A DNA stretch of 64,000 nucleotides from Eubacteriaceae bacterium (GCA_902362805.1 CABIXY010000001.1:612358-676357); one strand, 5' to 3'; shown: positions 1 to 8,293, counted from the first letter of the stretch. The notes: generated by a model not told the origin, from the sequence alone. Made by a program: numbers and translations.

Positions 1-1
1 T

Positions 2-184
2 CTCTCGGATTTACACAGTAGAAAAAGATATCCTCATATTTATGAAGTCATTGCTAATATTGCGCCTCATGATTATGACTTGAAGGAATGGGAGGATGCG
101 GTACGGTATATTACAGGGGAAACAGTTTCTTTCAAGGACGGCTGCCAGGCAGCGGAGTATCTGCTGCGGCATTTAAATGATTAA
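2..184 (+). CDS. C-terminal fragment of an unknown protein (5' truncated by window edge)
   Basis: An open frame enters from the left edge and stops with TAA, giving the last 60 residues of a protein. The readable part is mostly charged and helical (motifs such as RKRYPHIYEVIANIAPHDYD and AAEYLLRHLND). A good terminator follows within 20 bp, which supports a real gene end. I do not recognise the family, and the fragment is too short to assign a role. Confidence 0.55.
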   Translation, partial: LSDLHSRKRYPHIYEVIANIAPHDYDLKEWEDAVRYITGETVSFKDGCQAAEYLLRHLND

Positions 185-200
185 ATCTCAAGAGCGAACC

Positions 201-242
201 CTCACAGTAACGAATGATAAATTTGTTATTGTGAGTTTTTTT
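201..242 (+). terminator. Intrinsic terminator after the leading gene fragment
   Basis: The arms CTCACAGTAAC (201-211) and GTTATTGTGAG (225-235) pair with one mismatch across a 13-nt loop and are followed by a run of seven T (236-242). It isolates the upstream gene from the exporter gene that starts at 317. Confidence 0.8.
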
Positions 243-251
243 GATTGCAGG

Positions 252-302
252 TTGCATTATTAATTTCAGTGTGCTAAACTAATATACAGCATGCTGTATA
301 TT
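252..302 (+). promoter_or_regulatory. Promoter with perfect 22-bp palindromic operator for the DHA2 exporter
   Basis: A -35-like TTGCAT (252-257) lies 17 bp from a -10-like TAAACT (275-280). Immediately downstream, at the expected start of transcription, is a perfect palindrome, 281-302: arm AATATACAGCA followed by its exact complement. The ribosome site AGGAGG (304-309) follows directly. A perfect 22-bp dyad over the start site of an exporter gene is the classic form of a MarR or TetR operator. The best local candidate to bind it is the convergent MarR gene at 1722-2153; that pairing is inferred. Confidence 0.65.
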
Positions 303-316
303 TAGGAGGTCTTGAT

Positions 317-1747
317 ATGGAAAACTCTTTTTTGAAATCAAAATGGAGTATATTTATAGTAACAAGTATGGCGAATTTGGGAGTTTCCTTTGCCATCAAT
401 AGTTTAAATCTGGCATTGCCCCTGATTCGAGAGGAATTTGGCGTGACCCAGTCCGATGTCAGCTGGCTGGCACTGGTTTATTCTTTGCTGCCCAGCTGCA
501 TGTTGCTGCTCTTCGGAAGGCTGGCGGACATCTGCGGATACAGGCGGCAGTATCTCTTTGGCTTTGCCTTTTTTACAGTTGTTTCTATGCTGGCGCCGCT
601 TCTGTCCTTCAATCTGCCGACGCTGGTCGTCTTCAGAGCATTGCAGGGAATCGGCTACAGTATTCTGATTTCCATCACACAGGCGACAATTTTTAAAACA
701 TTTCCCGAAAATGAGAGAGGCAAAGCCCTGGGAATCAACTCAGTGTTTGTTTCTGTCGGGTTTGCGGCAGGACCGACAATCGGCGGCGTACTGCTGAATT
801 TCTTTACCTGGCACTCCATTTTCTACTTCTGTGCAGTATTCAGCGCTCTGGGACTTGTTGGAACCTTTTTGGCGATGGAGGACGATACTACAGAGAAAGA
901 GAGCAGGCCAAAGATGGATTCGGTCGGCGGACTGTTTTTTATGGTTTTTATCGGTGCCTTGTCGGTGGGCATCAATTTTGTCGACGACTGGGGAATGTCC
1001 TGGAAAATCGGCACCTTATTTGCGATTTCGGCGGCAGGGCTGTTATCCTTCATCATCAGAGAAAAACATGTAGAACATCCGTTGCTGCCCCTCTATATCT
1101 TTAAAAATAGAACCTTTACGTTGGCCAACTGTACTTGCCTGTTATCTTATCTGACACAGCAGCTGACAACATACCTATATCCGTTTTTTCTTGCTGATGT
1201 GATGATGATGTCAGCTTATCATTCCGGTTTGATTATGCTGACCGCGCCAGTTACCATGATGATTTTTTCACCAGTGGGCGGCGGCATATCTGACAAAAAA
1301 GGAACAAAATTTCCAGCTGTGCTAGGGCTTGCGCTGATTATAATGAGTTGTCTGGGAACGGCCTTTTTTCACCAGGGGCAAAGCATTTTTTACGTCGTCG
1401 TCATTCTGATTCTCATGGGTGCAGGAAACGGTCTCAGCGTTTCAGCCATCAACAGCGCGATTTTGGGCTCGGTGGATACGAGCATGTCTGGTGCAGCCTC
1501 AGGCACCTTAGCAACGATGCGCAACATCGGCAACACCATGGGAATTGCCATAGGCAGCGTCATGCTGACCATGAGGCAAGCACACTATGGGACTCTGGAG
1601 CTATCACATATCGGCGTATATCTCAAAGCACAGAGGGACATTTTTCTCTTCGGCGCATTGGCAGCGGCTTTGGCGATCTGTCTGATTTTGTTTATCCACG
1701 ACAAAAAAGAAAAGCAGAAGGTCACCCTTGCTGCTTCACAATGCTAG
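317..1747 (+). CDS. MFS multidrug exporter, DHA2 (EmrB/QacA) family
   Basis: A 476-residue polytopic membrane protein, the usual size for the 14-helix DHA2 drug:proton antiporters. Family motifs are visible: motif A-like GRLADICGYRRQ after helix 2 and the antiporter motif C-like GFAAGPTIGGVL in helix 5. It probably exports hydrophobic or cationic toxicants in exchange for protons at the cytoplasmic membrane. The ATG is preceded by AGGAGG at 304-309. The gene is headed by a palindromic operator and its last 26 bp overlap the end of the convergent MarR gene, an arrangement typical of a locally regulated efflux pump. The substrate is unknown. Confidence 0.88.
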   Translation: MENSFLKSKWSIFIVTSMANLGVSFAINSLNLALPLIREEFGVTQSDVSWLALVYSLLPSCMLLLFGRLADICGYRRQYLFGFAFFTVVSMLAPLLSFNLPTLVVFRALQGIGYSILISITQATIFKTFPENERGKALGINSVFVSVGFAAGPTIGGVLLNFFTWHSIFYFCAVFSALGLVGTFLAMEDDTTEKESRPKMDSVGGLFFMVFIGALSVGINFVDDWGMSWKIGTLFAISAAGLLSFIIREKHVEHPLLPLYIFKNRTFTLANCTCLLSYLTQQLTTYLYPFFLADVMMMSAYHSGLIMLTAPVTMMIFSPVGGGISDKKGTKFPAVLGLALIIMSCLGTAFFHQGQSIFYVVVILILMGAGNGLSVSAINSAILGSVDTSMSGAASGTLATMRNIGNTMGIAIGSVMLTMRQAHYGTLELSHIGVYLKAQRDIFLFGALAAALAICLILFIHDKKEKQKVTLAASQC

Positions 1748-2153
1748 CCAGCGCTTTATCCAAAAGGCGCTCGAACTGCAGTCTTTCTTCGGCATTCATA
1801 CTCGAGAGTATTTTTTCTCCAGTATGGGTGCCGTTTTCTTTGATCTGAGATATCAAGGAATGTCCCTGTTCTGTAAGATTGATCAGGGTGCGGCGTCCAT
1901 CCTCGGAAGATGGAACCATGGTGATAGTGGTCTTTTCACACAGGCGCTTGACGATGCCGCTGGCTGTCTGATGGGTGATACCCAGATGGTTGCTCAAATC
2001 GCGTATAGAGGAGCCTGGATGTTCACTGAGATAAATCAGAGCATCTGCCTGCTCAGCTGTCAAATTGATACTCTTTAAATTATTGTTTCTATTTGAGATG
2101 ATGGTTTTTCCCAGCATCAGGATTTTTCTTGCTGCGAGGTATTCTGTGTTCAT
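1722..2153 (-). CDS. MarR-family transcriptional regulator
   Basis: A 143-residue protein with the MarR winged-helix pattern: a recognition helix region around residues 55-75 (SSIRDLSNHLGITHQTASGI) followed by a wing with the DGRRTLINLT motif. MarR dimers bind palindromes and are released by small phenolic or lipophilic ligands. The gene lies 6 bp behind the CDF transporter gene on the same strand, so the two are probably co-transcribed. It ends convergently inside the 3' end of the DHA2 exporter. It is the natural candidate repressor for the 22-bp palindrome at 281-302, although its own operon shows no copy of that site. Confidence 0.88.
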   Translation of the reverse strand: MNTEYLAARKILMLGKTIISNRNNNLKSINLTAEQADALIYLSEHPGSSIRDLSNHLGITHQTASGIVKRLCEKTTITMVPSSEDGRRTLINLTEQGHSLISQIKENGTHTGEKILSSMNAEERLQFERLLDKALASIVKQQG

Positions 2154-2159
2154 GTGGTC

Positions 2160-3077
2160 TCACCTTTCTTTATTAAATTCGATGTCTGGAAGAAGTTCAA
2201 AATAGAAGTCAGGGTATTTCTGGGCCAGGGCCTGAATGCAATCGTTCTGTACGACTTTAAAACGGGAAATTGAGATTTCGTCCCGCTCAAAGGTAATGTA
2301 GACGCTGATCCAGAGCTTGCGTCCGGTCCTGACGATGTCGTAATATAGTTTTTTGTAGCCATAGTTATAGAGAATTGGTTCTACAGTTTCTTTTATCTCA
2401 TCGACGGTTTCTTCTTCCGGTGGAATCAGGAATAAGTCTCGCAGCCCGGTGACGACTGCTTTGATCGGCGCAGGAATCATGAAGAGGGAGAGGACGACTG
2501 TAATGATTTGATCCAAATAAGGAATGACCGGCGCGAACCATTGCGCTGTGATGACCACTGGTAAAAAGAAGGCCGACGTCATACCCATGGAGACAATGCT
2601 GTCAATTTGCCAGCCGCGCATTTCCATGGACACTAACGGAGAGTTGACCACCTTGTTTTTGTTCTTGAGATAGACGGAAACTAATACGCCCAGAATTGCC
2701 GCAAGCAATTCAAAATATGCCACAGTGCTGAAAGAGACGGATCTGCCGCCGTGGAGCATGATTTCGATATTGTTGATAATCAACCCGACCGTAACAGCAG
2801 TCATGGTGACACCCTTGACCACGACGAACATGGATTCAATCTGCAGATAGCCAAAAGGATGTTTTTCTGTAGACGGTTTATAGAGGAGCGGAATCAAAAA
2901 TATAGACGGGAGCAGCATGATGAATTCTACTGCATCGTAAACCGCATCCAAAAGGACGGCCTGAGAACTTGTATAGATTGCCATGAGAAGTTCGATGATG
3001 ACGAAGAATAGATTTCCGTACAAGGAAACCGTCATGGCAGATTTTTCCTTTTTCTGAGCTTTCTTGCTCACATGCAT
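2160..3077 (-). CDS. Cation diffusion facilitator (CDF) family transporter
   Basis: A 305-residue protein with a hydrophobic N-terminal two thirds (about six helices) and a soluble C-terminal domain, as in CDF metal exporters. The HPFGY motif around residue 73 is the family's conserved loop, and acidic residues in the second helix (LLDAVYDAVEF) sit where the metal-binding Asp pair is expected. CDF proteins export Zn, Co, Fe or Mn against protons. The metal here cannot be told. The gene is the first of a two-gene operon with the MarR regulator; that coupling with a drug-type regulator is unusual and could mean shared stress control. Confidence 0.8.
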   Translation of the reverse strand: MHVSKKAQKKEKSAMTVSLYGNLFFVIIELLMAIYTSSQAVLLDAVYDAVEFIMLLPSIFLIPLLYKPSTEKHPFGYLQIESMFVVVKGVTMTAVTVGLIINNIEIMLHGGRSVSFSTVAYFELLAAILGVLVSVYLKNKNKVVNSPLVSMEMRGWQIDSIVSMGMTSAFFLPVVITAQWFAPVIPYLDQIITVVLSLFMIPAPIKAVVTGLRDLFLIPPEEETVDEIKETVEPILYNYGYKKLYYDIVRTGRKLWISVYITFERDEISISRFKVVQNDCIQALAQKYPDFYFELLPDIEFNKER

Positions 3078-3409
3078 AATTTCACCTCACTAACGTTATT
3101 TCTATAATACGCTATTTTCAAGGCTTTGACAAGAAAGCAGAAGTAAACCCGCGGTTCAGTGTTTCTAAACAGAGATAAAAAATCAACTGATGGTTAACTT
3201 ATTTAACCAAAGTCAACTATAGCCCCATTGTTATTTTCCCGCCGAGAGGCTACAATAACATCATACGGCAAGGGTCAAACCGCTTGAAGCCCTAGCCCTG
3301 TTTGTGAAACAAACAGCGGCAGGGCTCATGGGAGGATGCCTCAATATTTGATTGGATGGCATCTACCGCCGCTGCCGTGTGCAGGGCAGAATCATCAGGA
3401 GGTAAGGAA
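3078..3409 (+). other. 332-bp gene-free region with a chain of hairpins ahead of the XRE/ABC operon
   Basis: This divergent intergenic region contains three strong inverted repeats on the side of the rightward operon. One near 3291-3332 pairs AGCCCT with AGGGCT and encloses CTGTTTG/CAAACAG. A second at about 3336-3363 pairs GATGCC with GGCATC and encloses CAAT/ATTG. A third near 3373-3390 pairs CTGCC with GGCAG. They lie 5' of the AGGAGG of the regulator gene, so they would be in its mRNA leader. An open frame from 3356 would extend the regulator upstream, but the internal ATG at 3410 has the ribosome site. I could not match the leader to a riboswitch class I know. Confidence 0.4.
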
Positions 3410-4531
3410 ATGAAAGAAATTAATATTGCACGAACCATTATCGACAAACGAAAAGAGAAAGGAATCACCCAGGAAGATTTGGCAGAGTATATTGGCGTTT
3501 CAAAGGCCTCTGTATCAAAGTGGGAAACGGGTCAGAGCTATCCGGACATTACACTTTTACCCCAGTTAGCGGCTTTTTTTAACATCAGTATTGACGAGTT
3601 GATGAACTATTCCCCCCAACTGACAGGGGCGGATATAAAAAAACTGTATCACAGGCTGGCGAAGGACTTCAGCGAGAAGCCTTTTGAAGAGGTCTATGAG
3701 GAATATGAGGCGCTGATAAAGAAATACTACTCCTGTTTTCCTCTTCTGCTGCAGATGTGTACTTTGATGGTCAATCATTACATGCTGGCAGAGGGAAAAG
3801 CACGACAAGATGAGCTTCTGGAGCAAACCATAGAGCTTTGCCTGCGCATCAAACAGGAAAATGATGATACCAGTATGGCAACGCAGGCCAACCAACTCCA
3901 TGGAATCTGCCTCTTGATGCTGAACAGACCTGCGGAGGCAGTGGATCTGCTGGAAACCGACGAGTGTTACTTTACAAGTTCTCACAGCGCTCTTTTGGCA
4001 AACGCTTATCTGGCACTAGGGAGAGCAGATAAAGCGGAAGCGGTTCTGCAGGGAGACATTTACAGCCATCTGATGACCATGATTAATGAGGTGCCCATGC
4101 TTTTGAGCATTAATATGGAGAAACCACAGAAAGCAGAAGAGATTATCGAGCGGATGTTTTCACTAACAGATTTGTTCAATATAGAAAAATTGAATTTTAA
4201 CGCCGTCTTGATTCTCTGCCTGACAGCTGGCGAAACCTATACCGCTTTCGGACGTACGGATAAAGCGATGGAGTATCTGACAAGATATACAGATATTTGC
4301 TGTGATTTACAGCTTCCCATGCGAATTCGCGGTGACGACTTCTTTGACCATATCGACAGCACCCTGGATAAATTGGAGCTGGGAAGCGACGCGCCCAGAG
4401 AGGAGAGTTTGATTCGAAAAAGCATGCTCTGCGCGCTGACGCAGAACCCCGCCTTTGCAACGTTGGCGGAGCTGCCGGAATTTCAGAATTTGTTAAAGAG
4501 ATTAGAGGAATATACAATTAAGGGGGAATAA
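3410..4531 (+). CDS. XRE-family regulator with C-terminal TPR-like region
   Basis: A 373-residue protein. Residues 1-60 form a helix-turn-helix of the Cro/cI type (RKEKGITQEDLAEYIGVSKA followed by SVSKWETG and PDITLLPQLA). The remaining 300 residues are helical with repeated motifs reminiscent of tetratricopeptide repeats. The start at 3410 is chosen because AGGAGGTAAGG lies just upstream; an upstream in-frame ATG at 3356 has no such site. It precedes, by 2 bp, a PLDc_N protein and an ABC exporter, so it probably regulates that operon, for example in response to an antimicrobial peptide or a peptide signal. The ligand is unknown. Confidence 0.82.
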   Translation: MKEINIARTIIDKRKEKGITQEDLAEYIGVSKASVSKWETGQSYPDITLLPQLAAFFNISIDELMNYSPQLTGADIKKLYHRLAKDFSEKPFEEVYEEYEALIKKYYSCFPLLLQMCTLMVNHYMLAEGKARQDELLEQTIELCLRIKQENDDTSMATQANQLHGICLLMLNRPAEAVDLLETDECYFTSSHSALLANAYLALGRADKAEAVLQGDIYSHLMTMINEVPMLLSINMEKPQKAEEIIERMFSLTDLFNIEKLNFNAVLILCLTAGETYTAFGRTDKAMEYLTRYTDICCDLQLPMRIRGDDFFDHIDSTLDKLELGSDAPREESLIRKSMLCALTQNPAFATLAELPEFQNLLKRLEEYTIKGE

Positions 4532-4533
4532 AA

Positions 4534-4737
4534 ATGAACTTACAGACAGAATACTTACCGTTTTTAATACCAGTGATTATCATCGAACTGGCACTGATGA
4601 TTACGGCGCTGGTTCACGTGCTCAGACACGACCATTATAAGTTTGGCAACAGGCCAATCTGGATTATCGTCGTTATTTTGATTCAGATTATCGGACCTAT
4701 CATATATTTTGTATTCGGAAGGAGCGATGAGGAATGA
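4534..4737 (+). CDS. Small PLDc_N-domain membrane protein (YxlE-like)
   Basis: A 67-residue protein with two transmembrane helices (about residues 8-28 and 42-62) and the PLDc_N signature: a basic stretch followed by an IIGPIIYFVFGR-type second helix. In Bacillus, YxlE of this family sits beside the YxlF/YxlG ABC exporter in the sigY operon, and the same order is seen here. The stop overlaps the ATG of the ATPase gene (ATGA), implying translational coupling. It likely modulates the transporter or a regulator; its molecular role is not established. Confidence 0.8.
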   Translation: MNLQTEYLPFLIPVIIIELALMITALVHVLRHDHYKFGNRPIWIIVVILIQIIGPIIYFVFGRSDEE

Positions 4738-5645
4738 ACGCATTAGAGATAGCGGGATTGCGCAAGCGTTTTGGTTCCCATGTAGTTCTGGATGATCTCA
4801 CTATGGAGGTGCATGAGGGAGAAGTTTTTGGCTTCATCGGTCAAAATGGCGCGGGAAAAACGACGACGATGAAGGCAATCTTAGGATTGCTGCAGGTTGA
4901 TGAAGGCGAAATGCAGGTCTTTGGAGAAAAAGTGCGATATGGCCAGACTGAGACCAATAAGATGGTCGGTTATCTGCCGGACGTACCAGCCTTCTACGGC
5001 TACATGCGTCCTGGCGAATACTTGAGGCTTTGCGGAGAAATTTGCGGGATGGATCAACGGGCAATCAAGCGGAAGAGCCTGGAACTTTTGGAGATGGTCG
5101 GTTTAACAGAGAGCGCTAAGAAAAAAATCGGCGGATTTTCGCGGGGTATGAAGCAGCGCCTGGGGTTGGCCCAGGCTTTGTTGGCGGAGCCCAGGCTTTT
5201 AATCTGTGACGAACCGACGAGCGCTTTGGACCCTGCGGGGAGAAAAGAAATTCTCGATATCATGAGGCAGGTAAAGGGGAAAACTACAGTAGTCTTTTCC
5301 ACCCATGTTCTCTCTGACGTGGAGCGAATCTGTGATACGGTAGCAGTGCTGCACAAGGGGAAGATTGCACTGTCAGGTTCCTTACAGGAGATAAAAACTA
5401 AACACAGGGCGGACAGCCTGGAAGTTGAATTTGCTGAAAGCCAGGAGGCGCAAAGGCTGCAGGCTGAGATTGGCGGGCACATGCAGGCGGAAATAGATGG
5501 GTGCGTGCTGTCAGTGAAAACAGGTAATTTGCCAGAGACAGAATCTGAAATTCTTGGAATTCTATCGGCACAGAATTTGATGCCCGTCAGACTGGAAATT
5601 GCAGAGCCTACACTGGAGAACTTGTTTATGGAGGTGATAAAATGA
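4734..5645 (+). CDS. ABC exporter ATP-binding protein (YxlF-like)
   Basis: A 303-residue ATPase. Walker A is GQNGAGKTT (residues 36-44), the signature region is FSRGMKQRLGLAQAL, Walker B is LLICDEPTSALDP, and the switch His is in STHVLS. The C-terminal 80 residues are the extra regulatory domain seen in the DrrA/NatA/BcrA-type exporters. With the following permease it forms a type-2-like exporter, probably for a peptide, antibiotic or lipid-like substrate. ATGA overlaps join it to both neighbours. Confidence 0.9.
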   Translation: MNALEIAGLRKRFGSHVVLDDLTMEVHEGEVFGFIGQNGAGKTTTMKAILGLLQVDEGEMQVFGEKVRYGQTETNKMVGYLPDVPAFYGYMRPGEYLRLCGEICGMDQRAIKRKSLELLEMVGLTESAKKKIGGFSRGMKQRLGLAQALLAEPRLLICDEPTSALDPAGRKEILDIMRQVKGKTTVVFSTHVLSDVERICDTVAVLHKGKIALSGSLQEIKTKHRADSLEVEFAESQEAQRLQAEIGGHMQAEIDGCVLSVKTGNLPETESEILGILSAQNLMPVRLEIAEPTLENLFMEVIK

Positions 5646-6406
5646 CGGGGTATGGGGCATTCGTGAAGAAAGAATTTGTGGAGTTTTACCGTTCCCATAA
5701 GCTGCTAATTATATTGGCGGTATTTCTATTGCTGGGAATGATGAATCCTCTCACGGCCAAGATCACGCCGCAGCTTCTGGAAAACTTTATGCCAGAGGGA
5801 ATGGTAATCAACATTGAGGAACCTACGGCGTTGGACGCTTGGATGCAGTTCTATAAAAATGTGCCGCAGCTGGGTCTTGTGGTTTTGGTCATCTTGTTCA
5901 GTGGCATGATGAGTCAGGAATATTCCAAGGGGACTCTGATCAATGTGCTGACAAAAGGTCTCGCTCGCAGGTCTGTAGTGCTCTCTAAATTTACGGTGGC
6001 TCTGAGTATGTGGACCATGGCCTACACTGTTTGCGTGGCTGTATCCTGGGCATATACCGCTTACTTCTGGCAGGGAGAGGAACTGCGTCACCTTTTGGCG
6101 GCTGCCGCTATGGTGTGGATTTACGGAATTCTGCTTCTGGCTGCGGGGCTTTTTGGGAGTGTGCTGTGCAAAAACGCCTATGGAAATCTGCTGATTACGG
6201 GAGGCTTTGTTGGGGTACAGTTCCTATTAAATATCATACCGGATGCCGTGAAATACAATCCCATAGCGCTTGTGTCCAGAAATATGGAGCTGATTGAAAG
6301 CGGAGTGCAATTTGATGAGCTTCTTACCCCTGTGGGTATCACAGTCGGATTGATTGTCGCTTTTGTAACTGCTGCTTGCGTTGTGTTTAATAAAAAGACA
6401 CTTTGA
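5642..6406 (+). CDS. ABC exporter permease (YxlG-like)
   Basis: A 254-residue protein with about six hydrophobic helices and the conserved region GMMSQEYSKGTLINVLTKGL after the second helix, typical of ABC-2 permeases of the NatB/YxlG type. It pairs with the preceding ATPase, whose stop it overlaps by 4 bp. The operon ends with a strong terminator at 6434. Direction of transport is inferred to be export from the family. Confidence 0.87.
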   Translation: MTGYGAFVKKEFVEFYRSHKLLIILAVFLLLGMMNPLTAKITPQLLENFMPEGMVINIEEPTALDAWMQFYKNVPQLGLVVLVILFSGMMSQEYSKGTLINVLTKGLARRSVVLSKFTVALSMWTMAYTVCVAVSWAYTAYFWQGEELRHLLAAAAMVWIYGILLLAAGLFGSVLCKNAYGNLLITGGFVGVQFLLNIIPDAVKYNPIALVSRNMELIESGVQFDELLTPVGITVGLIVAFVTAACVVFNKKTL

Positions 6407-6433
6407 AACAATACTTGTTCTATGAATCAAAAT

Positions 6434-6467
6434 CTCCAGAACCTCTTGCAGGTGCTGGAGATTTTTT
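6434..6467 (+). terminator. Intrinsic terminator of the ABC operon
   Basis: A stem built from CTCCAG and ACCT on the left and AGGT and CTGGAG on the right, with a short loop, is followed by ATTTTTT. It lies 28 bp after the permease stop. Confidence 0.85.
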
Positions 6468-6533
6468 GATGTGTACGTGTTCCGCGGATTTTTCTGAGCA
6501 AGATAAGTGCTAGACTGCGATAGCGTGCCTTAG

Positions 6534-7271
6534 GGTCAGAATGGTCTGCAGATGATTAGCTTATCGAGAAATGTCTGGCACATTTTTTCCGGACAGAGCG
6601 ATTGCGGACTGTAACAGCCAGTTTCAAGGCCAGAGCAGTCCGCAGACGACCAGCTTACCGAGAAATGTCCGGCACATTTTTTCCGTACAGAGCAATTGCG
6701 GACTGTAACAGCCAGTTTCAAGGTCAGAATAGTCCGCAGATGATCAGCTTACCGAGAAATGTCCGGCACATTTTTTCCGGACAGAGCGATTGCGGACTGT
6801 AACAACCGGTTTCAAGGCCAGAGCAGTCCGCAGATGATCAGCTTATCGAGAAATGTCTGGCACATTTTTTCCGGACAGAGCAATTGCGGACTGTAACAGC
6901 CAGTTTCAAGGTCAGAATGGTCCGCAGACGACCAGCTTACCGAGAAATGTCCGGCACATTTTTTCCGGACAGAGCGATTGCGGACTGTAACAGCCGGTTT
7001 CAAGGCCAGAACAGTCCGCAGACGACCAGCTTACCGAGAAATGTCCGGCACATTTTTTCCGGACAGAGCAATTGCGGACTGTAACAGCCAGTTTCAAGGT
7101 CAGAATAGTCCGCAGATGATCAGCTTACCGAGAAATGTCCGGCACATTTTTTCCGGACAGAGCGATTGCGGACTGTAACAACCGGTTTCAAGGCCAGAGC
7201 AGTCCGCAGATGATCAGCTTATCGAGAAATGTCTGGCACATTTTTCCTGAATAGAGTTTGTGCGGACTGTG
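6534..7271. repeat. Tandem array of eight 94-bp noncoding repeats
   Basis: The landmark GAGAAATGTC or GAGAAATGTT-like box recurs at 6566, 6660, 6754, 6848, 6942, 7036, 7130 and 7224, an exact 94-bp period. Copies differ at a few sites in an alternating pattern (GGTCAGAAT versus GGCCAGAGC or GGCCAGAAC at the start; GCGATTG versus GCAATTG inside). Units 3 and 7 are identical, so there is a 188-bp and a 376-bp higher-order period. Each unit has two inverted repeats: TGTCCGG/CCGGACA around a T6 loop, and GCGGACTG/CAGTCCGC spanning the unit junction. Because 94 is not a multiple of 3, frames shift in each copy; the open frames crossing it are not genes. The eighth unit degenerates after 7240. Confidence 0.95.
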
Positions 7272-7313
7272 GAAACAAAACCTAGACGCACACCGCACAG
7301 ATACTTCGAAATA

Positions 7314-7684
7314 TGGTATAATGGTTCCACAATCCTACGGCGTTGCCGAGTTGTAGGAACCATTGAATCAAGTGCTGCGAATGAGTTTTTGGCGGAATGC
7401 ACATGGTATAATGGTTCCACAATCCTACGGCGTTGCCGAGTTGTAGGAACCATTGAATCAAGTGCTGCGAATGAGTTTTTGGCGGAATGCACATGGTATA
7501 ATGAACGCATCAATCTAACGACGTTGTCGAGAGGAAGCGTCCATTGAATCATGACGTTCAATTCTAATTTCAAAGGTATCGTCATGGTATAATGGTTCCA
7601 CAATCCTACGGCGTTGCCGAGTTGTAGGAACCATTGAATCAAGTGCTGCGATTGTGTTTTTAGCGGAATGTACATGGTATATTA
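7314..7684 (+). repeat. 90-bp tandem repeats, each with an extended -10 box and a covarying hairpin
   Basis: TGGTATA boxes start at 7314, 7404, 7494, 7585 and 7675. The first four read TGGTATAAT, a perfect extended -10 promoter element; the fifth, TGGTATATT, lies just ahead of the Nudix gene. Units 1 and 2 are identical over 90 bp; unit 4 differs slightly. In each, a hairpin starts within the box: outer arms AATGGTTCC/GGAACCATT, then ACAA/TTGT, then CGGC-GTT-GCCG. Unit 3 (7494-7584) is divergent, but its arms change together (AATGAACGC/GCGTCCATT and CGAC-GTT-GTCG), so pairing is kept. No -35 box is convincing. Short open frames here only reflect the repeat. Confidence 0.9.
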
Positions 7685-7703
7685 AGTTCACGGAGGAAAA
7701 GTG

Positions 7704-8216
7704 ATGGAACTTTGGGATATTTATAATGAAGAAAGAATAAAAACTGGCAGATCGATAGTTCGGGGGATAGAAATGGAGCGAGGAGATTATCATCTGATTG
7801 TGCATATTGCAATCATCAACTCCAAGAGTCAGATGCTGGTGCAGCGGCGGCAGACAACAAAAAAAGGTTGGCCCGGAAAGTGGGACATTTCTGTTGGCGG
7901 CTGTGTGATAAAAGGAGAACGCAGCAAACAGGCGGCCCAAAGAGAGTTGCGTGAAGAATTAGGAATCAATTTATGTTTCGAAGAAAAACGTGCGGACTTT
8001 ACCATTAATTTTGATGGCGGATTTGATGATATTTATGTAATCAAAGGGGATTATGATTTGGCAGAATTGTGCTTGCAAGAAAGCGAAGTTCTTGCAGTGA
8101 AGTGGATCGATGTTGATGAAATTATGAAAATGATTGACAAAGATGAGTTTGTTCCATATCCGAAGAGTTACATCCAGTTACTCTTCGACACCGTCATTCG
8201 GCCGGTGTACTTGTGA
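7704..8216 (+). CDS. Nudix hydrolase
   Basis: A 170-residue protein with a complete Nudix box (G-x5-E-x7-REL-x-EE-L-GI) spanning about residues 68-90: GCVIKGE, seven residues, then RELREELGI. The segment before it (LVQRRQTTKKGWPGKWDIS) resembles the YfcD/isopentenyl-diphosphate-isomerase-like branch, which lack a settled substrate. It should hydrolyse a nucleoside diphosphate linked to another moiety. The ATG at 7704 has GGAGG 7 bp upstream; a GTG at 7701 is also in frame but too close. The last copy of the TGGTATA box of the 90-bp array lies 20-30 bp upstream, so the array probably supplies its promoter. Confidence 0.87.
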   Translation: MELWDIYNEERIKTGRSIVRGIEMERGDYHLIVHIAIINSKSQMLVQRRQTTKKGWPGKWDISVGGCVIKGERSKQAAQRELREELGINLCFEEKRADFTINFDGGFDDIYVIKGDYDLAELCLQESEVLAVKWIDVDEIMKMIDKDEFVPYPKSYIQLLFDTVIRPVYL

Positions 8217-8293
8217 GGGATTCGCTGTCTGTGGGGAATACATGGAATACCTTTTATGCTAAAATTGTTTTAGTTGATGAAGGAGGATAAGTC

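Noticed and set aside
3255..3400. Cyclic-di-GMP (GEMM-I) riboswitch ahead of the XRE gene
   Set aside because: A few phrases (GGTCAAACCG, GGATGGCA) look similar, but the conserved GGACGCAAAGCC block and the tetraloop-receptor layout are absent.
6536..7675. Protein-coding frames of 60-150 residues across the repeat arrays
   Set aside because: The 94-bp period shifts the frame every copy, the same peptide pieces recur, and none has a ribosome site; the 90-bp units give repeated peptides only because 90 is divisible by 3.
6534..7684. CRISPR array
   Set aside because: Units are near-identical across their full 90-94 bp with no unique spacers, and no cas genes are near; these are tandem repeats.
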